A DNA stretch of 34,071 nucleotides from an uncultured Bacteroides sp. (lineage in GTDB: Bacteria; Bacteroidota; Bacteroidia; Bacteroidales; Bacteroidaceae), in assembly GCA_949296855.1 (NCBI GenBank), contig CASFRN010000172.1, positions 1 to 34,071 on the forward strand, read 5' to 3'. Below are positions 7,733 through 15,027 of this stretch, piece after piece; the first letter of the stretch is position 1, and the number at the start of each line of letters is the position of its first letter. A model generated the notes under the pieces. That model did no database searches and was not told the origin of the DNA. It worked only from the letters and a program-made list of their open reading frames with translations. A program made the position numbers and the translations under genes.

Positions 7733-8917
7733 TCAAATTCCAAGTATTTTTTTCTTAAAGTGATACCGGAAAAGCACCGGGTTATCTTCCTCTTTCAGGT
7801 AGCTGGACAGGCGCAGAAAGGTCGGGTTGCCGCTTTCTTTGGTCTGCTCTTTCCTGCTGCAAAGGAAAGAGGCTTCGAAATAACCCAAATAATCGTCCGA
7901 GCAGCCTCCACCGGATAAAAGCTCCGTTTGCACACCTACATCCGGCATAAGGATGTTGTCGATGAGCCGACAAGACTTCCCGTCCCATGCCAGCGTCTGT
8001 CGGTTGTTGAGCGACAAGAGTAGACGGCCATCGGTAGCGGCAATGGCTGTGATGCCTAAGCCTAACCCTTTTTCTCGCAGCAGACTGCGCGCTTCCGAAA
8101 ACTCCAGCCCTTTGTGAGCCTGCCAAAAAGCTTTGTCGGCCGCCATGTCCGGCACGTCAATCACGTATTTACCTGTTATCTCACGCCCGTCGTATGCATA
8201 AACCTCGTTGGATAGCGGAACAATCATGAGCCATTCCCCCTGGAAGAAAGCCATCGGATGATACAGCAACGGGTAATGTGCCGTTCCGGAATGTACCGTT
8301 ACGGCATCTATCAGCTTATGCGAGGCCAGCCGGTTGCCGGCAATATCCAGCCGGGCGTATGCGCAACCGCTGTCGGCTGCTTTGTTCGGCAGCGGGTAAT
8401 AAGCCAGCAGAACGCTGTCGTTGCATACTGCCAAGGAAGCGATATTGGCATCATGCGGGTCTACATACAAGGCGGAGTGGAATTTCCCTTGGTAGGTATA
8501 CCTGAATATTTTCTTTTGCACGTTGCTTACCACATAGACCAGTTTGTTTGTGCGGTCCAACGCATAACAATCCATGTAAAGATATTCTTCCGGGCCGTTT
8601 CCTCTGCGACCGATTTCGTTTAAGAACCGTCCTGTGCCGTCGAAGGCATACAGCCCTTTCCCGTCCTGCACAAAGTAACAGCTGCCGTCGCGTTTGGCGG
8701 AAAGGATATTGTCCAGCAAGCATTCATCCGATGTTTCCAAAGGGATATAGGCGATGCTGTCGGTTAGGGCGTCAATGTCTGTTTCTATTGCCTCTTTGGG
8801 ATGAAGGACGCGTACATCCGTCACTTCCTTCGTCTTTTGTTGGCAAGAGAGGCACAGACTACAGAGTATGATTCCCCATAGATGGTTGCGGATAATGTGA
8901 TGCTTATGAATTTTCAT
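7733..8917 (-). CDS. 6-bladed beta-propeller lipoprotein (BF3164-like)
   Basis: 394 residues from the ATG at 8917; the frame is open a further 19 codons, but that part lacks signal-peptide character. A hydrophobic N-terminus ends LCSLCLSC with Cys25, a relaxed lipobox, so it is probably a lipoprotein. The family pattern follows: DSIAYIPLETSDECLL, then repeated blades with FVQDGKGLYAFDGTGRFLNEIGR, RGNGPEEY and YAYDGREI. Such propellers are frequent accessory genes in Bacteroidales PULs, and their molecular role is not established. It lies 57 bases upstream of the GH5 gene on the same strand, and a 440-bp gap separates it from the rest of the locus. Confidence 0.78.
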   Translation of the reverse strand: MKIHKHHIIRNHLWGIILCSLCLSCQQKTKEVTDVRVLHPKEAIETDIDALTDSIAYIPLETSDECLLDNILSAKRDGSCYFVQDGKGLYAFDGTGRFLNEIGRRGNGPEEYLYMDCYALDRTNKLVYVVSNVQKKIFRYTYQGKFHSALYVDPHDANIASLAVCNDSVLLAYYPLPNKAADSGCAYARLDIAGNRLASHKLIDAVTVHSGTAHYPLLYHPMAFFQGEWLMIVPLSNEVYAYDGREITGKYVIDVPDMAADKAFWQAHKGLEFSEARSLLREKGLGLGITAIAATDGRLLLSLNNRQTLAWDGKSCRLIDNILMPDVGVQTELLSGGGCSDDYLGYFEASFLCSRKEQTKESGNPTFLRLSSYLKEEDNPVLFRYHFKKKILGI

Positions 8918-9044
8918 AATTGGATTATTGTTAAGGTGTAACTGCGGTCTGTATCGCGAGGCAGACAACCGCATCGCGACTGGGTTTGCGGACTGAATCT
9001 TTTTCTACTTGATTTGAGAAACTGTTTTGAATCGTTTGATAAAA

Positions 9045-9106
9045 CCCCTTTCCATCATCCCCAAAAAGAAGATGATGGGAAAGGGGGGCTTAACTAACTA
9101 ACAAAG
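9045..9106 (-). repeat. Hairpin repeat copy 1
   Basis: Arms 9045-9059 and 9071-9086 (CCCCTTTCCATCATC against GATGATGGGAAAGGGG, one bulge) form a stem of about 15 pairs. Read on the minus strand, a TTTT run follows, so it may stop or slow transcription from the xylanase side. The flank ends in AACTAACAAAG, which is shared with copy 2. Confidence 0.65.
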
Positions 9107-9199
9107 ATCGCTTATTCAGCAGCCACGCTTGAATGGGTTAATGGGTTATGTAAAAGCAATGCCGATACAGCACTGCGTTGTCTTTTTGGTAAATATGCT

Positions 9200-9256
9200 C
9201 CCCTTTCCATCTCCCCAAACCGGCTTGATAGAAAGGGGAACTTTAAACTAACAAAG
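9200..9256 (-). repeat. Hairpin repeat copy 2
   Basis: It starts with the same CCCCTTTCCATC word as copy 1, keeps a CCCCAAA block, and ends in AAACTAACAAAG. The stem is shorter: CCCCTTTC at 9200-9207 against GAAAGGGG at 9231-9238. No T run follows on the minus strand. The copies begin 155 bases apart. Confidence 0.6.
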
Positions 9257-9357
9257 GAAAATTATTCTTTCACTGTTCGTTCTTTTATTTTATGAATGAC
9301 CGCATTTGGCCCGATTGCCTACAGGAGCGGTTCATTCAGTGCTTACCAATCACATTC

Positions 9358-9774
9358 TTAAAAAGAAAGACTTAATTGTGAGGGTATGTTCCTTGCATGA
9401 AACCCAAAATCCCGATTGGCTACGATTTGGTTGCTCGAATTTTTCAAGAAAATGCGTAAGGTTACATCTGTTTCTGTGCCACTAAGTTCCACACAAGTAA
9501 AATAACGACCATTCAAACGTACATTCGAATTGTCACTTGCAAAAACATCCCATTCATAATGGTATCCTGTAGGAGGTTGGTCGAGCACAACATATAAAAA
9601 GCCGTTCGTACCCGGCAATGTTGAATTATTCAACAAATCCAACGATTTCTCTACAGGTGGATGTGTAGCACCTTATAACACGGCTGTATAAACACCTTCG
9701 ATGGTATTCTGTGCGTTTACAGAAACTGTAGCTAAACAAAACAAGAACACAAATAAGCTTAAAAATTTTCTCAT
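9358..9774 (-). pseudogene. Short secreted Ig-like protein interrupted by an in-frame TAA
   Basis: From the ATG at 9774 the frame encodes a good Sec signal peptide (MRKFLSLFVFLFCLATVSVN, then AQN), then NTIEGVYTAVL, a TAA at 9673-9675 (codon 34), and continues without a shift through GATHPPVEKSLDLLNN to the stop at 9358. Without the TAA it would be a 138-residue secreted protein. The body (DQPPTGYHYEWDVFASD, VTLRIFLKNSSNQIVANRDF) looks like one Ig/PKD-like beta-sandwich. I do not recognise the family. A single base change from a sense codon would explain the TAA. It lies between GH10 and the gap, after a terminator-like hairpin. Restart at the ATG at 9642 would give a protein with no signal peptide. 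Confidence 0.75.
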
Positions 9775-9800
9775 AAGTAAATCAGTTTAAAAGGTAATTA

Positions 9801-9842
9801 AAAAAGGCAGCGGGATTTTATCCCTTTGACAAGCAATCCCGC
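9801..9842 (-). terminator. Terminator or attenuator after GH10
   Basis: On the minus strand GCGGGATT (9842-9835) pairs with AATCCCGC (9817-9810), followed by TGCC and a run of six T. It begins about 20 bases after the GH10 stop codon. It probably ends, or strongly reduces, transcription of the susC-to-GH10 operon before the interrupted gene. Confidence 0.75.
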
Positions 9843-9862
9843 CACCCAAACTATACCATTTT

Positions 9863-12106
9863 TTATTCTGCAGGAGCAGCAGAAGGAGCAGAAGGTTCTA
9901 CGACCACTTTACCAGCCAGTCCGTTGGCAAAACCACCGTAGGTAGGTTTGCGGCTATAGTTCAAGTCCCAAAGTCCTACAGGCTCGCCGCCTCTCCAGCC
10001 CGAATCAGCCGGGCTGTCGGTCATGCACCACTGCGTGATGCCGTACTGCTGTGCCGCAGGAATGATTTCGAAGTACTTCTGGATGATGAACTGGTAGAAC
10101 TCAGCCATCTTCAGTTGCTGTTCGTAAGTCACATTCTCGGTCTTGATACCTGTACCGAACGCGTTTTCCACGATTCCCATATCCAATTCGGAAATCTTGA
10201 TGAGCTTGCCGGTAGCAGCCATCAGTTGGAACATATTGACAATGGCGTCTTCCTGAGCTTTCTGGTCTGCCTCGTTCAGGATGTAGCTGACGTGCATCTG
10301 CGTGCCGATACCGTCAATCTTGGCTCCGTTTTCTTCCCACACTTCAATCCAGTGGATGAGGCTCTTCAGTTTCTGGTTGCCGTCCCACCACGATTCCAGG
10401 TTGTAATCGTTGATGAACAGTTTCAGGTCTGCCGCATTGCCTCCGTGTTCTGCGAAATGTTTTACGGCAGCTTGTGTCACGATAGGCACATAGTCTTCGT
10501 TGCCCAAGTAATCTTGCCAGTAGAAGTTGGTTGACGGGTCACCGTTACTTGCTGATTGCAAATCATAATATCCGTCGCCGTCAGCATCTACTCCCGAGAT
10601 TGCTTCGTTGACCGCATCCCATGCTACTACATAACCATCGCAAGCTTCCATCATGCCGTTAATCCAGTTATCCATGGCCCAGGTCAGCGTGTCTTTCTTT
10701 TCTTCGGGGGTCATTTCAATGACTGTTGAACCAGAAGAATATCCTTCCCCATTTGCGGATAAAGCTTGATAACCGCTCCAACTGGACCAACCATCGATAT
10801 TTGCTGCTTCAAAGTCGCCATTTGAAACCAAGTTTACAGACGAACCTTCTTCTACTATTTTCACATCATCGACATAGATTGTTCCTACAAAATCTCCGAA
10901 GTTGAATGTAAATTTGTCATATACATCTTTGTCTGGAGTGAACGAGATACTTGCTTCTTCCCAAGTTGTGCTTACACTGAATCCTGCAGGATAAGCTTGG
11001 TCGCTTGTTGTGGAAGATTGCAGGAAAGGAGCTAAATTAGCATAATTGCCTGTAGCCCTTACCATACAAGTGAATGTATACGACACACCAGATTTCAATG
11101 GAGTAGAGAATTGGTACCAGGCTTGTGCGCCATAATTTGCCGATTGTTGTGTCGTGTTGGTCAAGGTTAAGCAATAACCGCCGTCACCTCCTCCACTTGA
11201 CATGTCTTCCGCTCTTGCATAAGTTACCGTATGCCAACTATATTTTTGCCAGCCACCCATATCTTCCGTTTCAAAATCACCGTTAGCGATAAGGTTATCC
11301 TCCGAACCGGCTGCTGTCAATGACATATCATCGATACAAAAATCGCCAGCCAATACCCCTACAACCAATTTGATTGTATTTACATCGTTACTGCCAGGCA
11401 CAAAAGTAAATGAATAATCTGTCCATTCAGTGGCAATTGGTGTGCCTCCATTCACCGTTACATCCACGGATGCCGCACTCATAGTCCAAAATTGGAAATC
11501 AAACGATTGAGAGGCTTTAGCCCGGAAACTCAACGTGTATTCTGTACCTTGGGTCAACGGCGTATTCAATGTATAATAAACTTGTCCGTCCCATGGATTA
11601 ACAGCTGCATCTTGATGCAATAAAAAGTAATGATTAACTTCCGATGGATCTGGCGGAATAATCTGATCAGCAATCAACCCATTCAAATATGTCAGATTCT
11701 GTTGCGAATGCCAAGCCAAGGTATGTCCGTAAATGGTCATTCCTGCCTGACGTGCAGCATCTACAAACCGAATCACTGTAGAGAAATCCATAGAACCATC
11801 ATTGGCCACACAACTGGCATATTTCATTTCATTGCCAGCTGTCATTTCATCAAAATTATTCCGAGCAACCGTATGCACCTGAGTACCGGCCGTAAAATCG
11901 TTTGCAGCTAATGCAATACCCAATTTAAAATTAGTATTAACCTTGCTGCGATCTACGTACGTTTTCAGTGCATCATAAGCATTCAGATATTCATACTGAG
12001 CTATTTCTGCCGGCTTTTCCACTTGGAAATCGACGAGTTTATCATCGGCGCATGATGCCAGCATTCCCATCATTGCCGCATATAAAAAATGTTTTGTGTA
12101 CTTCAT
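9863..12106 (-). CDS. GH10 endo-beta-1,4-xylanase lipoprotein with inserted CBMs
   Basis: 747 residues. The lipobox LASC at Cys19 indicates an exported lipoprotein, likely on the cell surface. It cuts the xylan backbone for import by the adjacent SusC/SusD pairs. The GH10 barrel is split: the first part is at about 45-145, including GHTLAWHSQ, and the rest at about 465-735. The acid/base is Glu501 in WDAVNEAI and the nucleophile is Glu640 in KISELDMGI. Between them sit two CBM4/9/22-like beta-sandwiches (about 155-265 and 270-418, ending CIDDMSL and YVDDVKI) and a third module head (NLVSNGDFE, about 425-450) with no body. Insertion of CBMs in this loop is the known design of core xylan-locus GH10 enzymes. 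The Ala/Pro-rich tail is short. The gene starts 14 bases after the preceding one. Confidence 0.93.
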   Translation of the reverse strand: MKYTKHFLYAAMMGMLASCADDKLVDFQVEKPAEIAQYEYLNAYDALKTYVDRSKVNTNFKLGIALAANDFTAGTQVHTVARNNFDEMTAGNEMKYASCVANDGSMDFSTVIRFVDAARQAGMTIYGHTLAWHSQQNLTYLNGLIADQIIPPDPSEVNHYFLLHQDAAVNPWDGQVYYTLNTPLTQGTEYTLSFRAKASQSFDFQFWTMSAASVDVTVNGGTPIATEWTDYSFTFVPGSNDVNTIKLVVGVLAGDFCIDDMSLTAAGSEDNLIANGDFETEDMGGWQKYSWHTVTYARAEDMSSGGGDGGYCLTLTNTTQQSANYGAQAWYQFSTPLKSGVSYTFTCMVRATGNYANLAPFLQSSTTSDQAYPAGFSVSTTWEEASISFTPDKDVYDKFTFNFGDFVGTIYVDDVKIVEEGSSVNLVSNGDFEAANIDGWSSWSGYQALSANGEGYSSGSTVIEMTPEEKKDTLTWAMDNWINGMMEACDGYVVAWDAVNEAISGVDADGDGYYDLQSASNGDPSTNFYWQDYLGNEDYVPIVTQAAVKHFAEHGGNAADLKLFINDYNLESWWDGNQKLKSLIHWIEVWEENGAKIDGIGTQMHVSYILNEADQKAQEDAIVNMFQLMAATGKLIKISELDMGIVENAFGTGIKTENVTYEQQLKMAEFYQFIIQKYFEIIPAAQQYGITQWCMTDSPADSGWRGGEPVGLWDLNYSRKPTYGGFANGLAGKVVVEPSAPSAAPAE

Positions 12107-12120
12107 TTACATATCCTCCC

Positions 12121-13155
12121 TTAATTAGCATTATATGTTGGAGTAAATTGTTCACCTCCGACACCACGTGTCTGAACCACAAGCGTATCATTCGTCTGCA
12201 CATCAATGTCGCCGAAATCAATGCTATAGTTCAAATGAAGCGCATCACGTTTTTTATTAGCCCAATTATCGGCATCTTTTACAAAGTCGCCCTCGCCTTG
12301 AGCAGTATAACCTTCCGTATTGGAGGTAATCGTACAATGGTTGTTGTCATCGAATGTCAACAACAAATCACATGTCAACTCTTCACCGTCACCCAAATCC
12401 AGTGTAACAGGAAATATACATTGTTTTAAACCGGCTGTAGTTACTTTACATACCTCACTGTCTTCCACATACACGACACTACGATCAATCGTTTCCGTCT
12501 GTCCGTTACGAGTAACCCGGTCTATACCTCGACGCAAGTAAAACGCATGCCAAGGATTGATAAACTTCAAGCAGTACAATACGAAATCTTTAGGCTGCAC
12601 ATTCCAATAAGCTGAATTTGTGCGCGCTGGCGTATCACCTTCTATCATTGGAGTTCCCGTCAAAATACGGTCAGCATTTACCACATTCGACATTACCAAA
12701 GGAATGACATATGTATTTTTCAATGAATTAGGATCAGCAAAAAAAGCCTCAGTAAACTGTACGTCCACATAACCCCATTTATCATTGTCTAATACAATTT
12801 GGTCTCCTCCCAATGAATAATAATCGGAAGGCATAGCCATTACCGGCGAACCGTCTTCAAAATACAGATTGTCGCAAAGAGTATTATCCACGTCAATATC
12901 TACCGAAATCCGTTTCTCGTTTTTATATACACCACCCATGGTAGCATATATTTGACAGCGATGTTCGTTGTCGATTGTCGTATCAAAATCTTCAGACTCA
13001 CCCAATACAATGGTACGTACCGGATATTGGTAAGCGAAATATACGGAAGAACCCCCTTCATAGTCGTCAAATGTAATGTCTTGATTTTCGCACGACGTAA
13101 CTCCGAAAACTAAGGTGCTTGCAACCGTTATCAATTGTAGTTTAGATAATTTCAT
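12121..13155 (-). CDS. DUF1735/DUF5627-type surface glycan-binding lipoprotein (XusE-like)
   Basis: 344 residues; signal peptide with VTSC and Cys22. An N-terminal DUF1735-like beta-sandwich (about 30-165, with VYFAYQYPVRTIVLGE and TYVIPLVMS) is followed by a C-terminal part resembling DUF5627 (about 190-340, with FVLYCLKFINPWHAFYLRRG). Proteins at this position, between the second susD and GH10, are called XusE in core xylan loci. They are thought to be surface glycan-binding proteins that help SusD capture the polymer. No catalytic motif is seen. The function here is inferred from position and fold type. Confidence 0.75.
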   Translation of the reverse strand: MKLSKLQLITVASTLVFGVTSCENQDITFDDYEGGSSVYFAYQYPVRTIVLGESEDFDTTIDNEHRCQIYATMGGVYKNEKRISVDIDVDNTLCDNLYFEDGSPVMAMPSDYYSLGGDQIVLDNDKWGYVDVQFTEAFFADPNSLKNTYVIPLVMSNVVNADRILTGTPMIEGDTPARTNSAYWNVQPKDFVLYCLKFINPWHAFYLRRGIDRVTRNGQTETIDRSVVYVEDSEVCKVTTAGLKQCIFPVTLDLGDGEELTCDLLLTFDDNNHCTITSNTEGYTAQGEGDFVKDADNWANKKRDALHLNYSIDFGDIDVQTNDTLVVQTRGVGGEQFTPTYNAN

Positions 13156-13190
13156 AATTACTTTTTTTTCGTTTTACATATCAAACTTGA

Positions 13191-14993
13191 TTACCATCCT
13201 GCATTTTGTTGCAGATTACTCCATTTCAACACCTCTTCATAAGGTATAGGACCGTAAGTCATATAATCGCTGTAGTTTCGTATTTCAACATTAATGACTT
13301 CATAAGTCAATGTTCCTCCGACTTGGTCAATTTCGATACCTTTAGCAGTTTCCGTCAAATCCAATTGCCAACGGCGCATATCCCAGAAGCGTTTGTTTTC
13401 AAAACAGAGTTCTATACGGCGTTCGTTACGAATCAATTCGCGCATCTGTTCCTTGCTTGCCGCACATGCTTCCAAATATGGATCACCGTTGTCGACACCT
13501 ACGCCAGCACGTGAACGAATGGCTTTGATAACATCGTATGCCGAATAACCATGGCTTCCTGTACCGGTCGGTCCCCATGCCTCATTAGCAGCTTCCGCAT
13601 AATCCAAGAATATTTCCGTCATGCGGATACGTACCGGATAATGGAATTGGACTGTATTGTATTGCGGATTCGGATTACAGTCACTACGCAACAGTTTCCG
13701 CATATAATACCCCGTACGGGTAGAAGTACTCTGCCTGTTCAAGGCATCGTTATTCGTGCCGTATGTACCGGTAATGATTTGCGTGTTGCCTGTGCCGTAA
13801 GTTGCACCGTTATACAAAATGTATTCGCTCAAGCGCGGGTCACGGTTCGCATACGGGTCATTAGGGTTGTATTCAGAATCTTCGTCATCAATAGGATAAC
13901 CGTTTGCCATCGGGAATGCATCTACAAGATTTTGGGTAGGGTTGATACGTCCGTTTCCATACAAGGAAGGAGGGAAATTGTCTTTTTCCTGGTTCAAGCC
14001 CAAAGCATAATCTTCTGCACTGTTATCACGGTCGCCTCTCCAAAGGATTTCCGGAGGGCAAGCACCAGACCCCAATCCGTCTATTTCGGTAGTGTTCATG
14101 AACCACTTGTAACCATCCTCATCCATACCGCTAACGCCGCCGACCCGGTTAAGAACTACAGCCGCATAGTTTGCTGCATCTTCCCATGTCACTGTTGTTC
14201 CCTCACTAAAAGCAGGGCTTGCAGCTACCAGGGTTATCTGAGCACGAATGGCTTCAGCAATACGGGCAGTAATACGCCCACGCATGTGCGACCCGTTTAC
14301 ACGGTTGTAATCACCGGCATTGGTCACGCCGATTTCCTGATACTTTTGCGGAATCTCTGTATTCGAGATGTCAGTATAGTCTGCCGGAAGCAGTTCAATA
14401 GCCGCATTCAAGTCTTCCAACATCCAGTCTACACATTCCTGATAAGTATTTCTCGGCAAATTATAATTCGAGTTCACATCTTCAGGTTCTTTAATAATAG
14501 GAAGTCCCAGCAATTCGCCGTCTTCAGTCCAACCTCCATGTGCCAGCATCAAGAAATACATATTCAATGCACGCAAAGCATAAGCTTCGCCTTTCAATCT
14601 GTCTGAATACATTTGGTGTACTTTTTCATCCTCTGCCCATGCAATATCATCTACTTTCGACAAGAAAGTGTTGATGTATTGGATAGCGGCCCGGCATCCT
14701 TGCCACTTCGACATCGGGTCATTATTTGATGTCCACGAACCTGTTGCCATAGCCAGATACTTATTTGCCCGGTCGTTTGTCACAGCATCGTCTGTAGCGA
14801 CATCCGAAACAGATTTCGTATCATAGGGCAATAAGGAATAGGCATACCCCAATACGCCTTGTGCATACGAAGGGTCGTCGTACATATTATCTTCGGAACG
14901 GTTGTTCTCCAATGCCGGCTCAAACATGTCGGTACACGAAGCCAACAGCGGAATCAGAACTCCAAAAGTCAGTATGTTTTTTATTAATTTCAT
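13191..14993 (-). CDS. SusD/RagB outer-membrane glycan-binding lipoprotein (second pair)
   Basis: 600 residues; lipobox LLASC with Cys20. A SusD/RagB lipoprotein that sits as a lid on its SusC partner and binds oligosaccharide. The N-terminal SusD-like part contains the TPR-type helices (RLKGEAYALRALNMYFLMLAHGGW, about 133-157). The C-terminal domain ends with the usual IRNERRIELCFENKRFWDMRRW. It lies 34 bases downstream of the second susC and matches the xusD position. A xylan substrate is inferred from the GH10 neighbour. Confidence 0.92.
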   Translation of the reverse strand: MKLIKNILTFGVLIPLLASCTDMFEPALENNRSEDNMYDDPSYAQGVLGYAYSLLPYDTKSVSDVATDDAVTNDRANKYLAMATGSWTSNNDPMSKWQGCRAAIQYINTFLSKVDDIAWAEDEKVHQMYSDRLKGEAYALRALNMYFLMLAHGGWTEDGELLGLPIIKEPEDVNSNYNLPRNTYQECVDWMLEDLNAAIELLPADYTDISNTEIPQKYQEIGVTNAGDYNRVNGSHMRGRITARIAEAIRAQITLVAASPAFSEGTTVTWEDAANYAAVVLNRVGGVSGMDEDGYKWFMNTTEIDGLGSGACPPEILWRGDRDNSAEDYALGLNQEKDNFPPSLYGNGRINPTQNLVDAFPMANGYPIDDEDSEYNPNDPYANRDPRLSEYILYNGATYGTGNTQIITGTYGTNNDALNRQSTSTRTGYYMRKLLRSDCNPNPQYNTVQFHYPVRIRMTEIFLDYAEAANEAWGPTGTGSHGYSAYDVIKAIRSRAGVGVDNGDPYLEACAASKEQMRELIRNERRIELCFENKRFWDMRRWQLDLTETAKGIEIDQVGGTLTYEVINVEIRNYSDYMTYGPIPYEEVLKWSNLQQNAGW

Positions 14994-15027
14994 GCCATTT
15001 CAATTTTTAGTGTTCATATACTTTTTA

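Larger units (their letters stand above)
8918..9357. other. 440-bp gap with two related hairpins
   Basis: No gene is recognised on either strand. The gap holds two diverged copies of a hairpin-bearing repeat (9045-9106 and 9200-9256) and a GC-rich stretch around 8943-8990 with repeated GCGG/CGCGA words. A convincing TAnnTTTG promoter for the beta-propeller gene is not visible, although both repeat copies contain CTTTGTTAG on the minus strand. Confidence 0.55.

Noticed and set aside
9863-12106. GH10 split domain as a frameshift or fusion error
   Set aside because: The frame is continuous, both catalytic glutamates are present and CBM insertion at this place is a known design of this enzyme group.
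13551-14606. 351-codon plus-strand frame opposite susD
   Set aside because: Antisense shadow of a clear SusD gene, with no recognisable domain.
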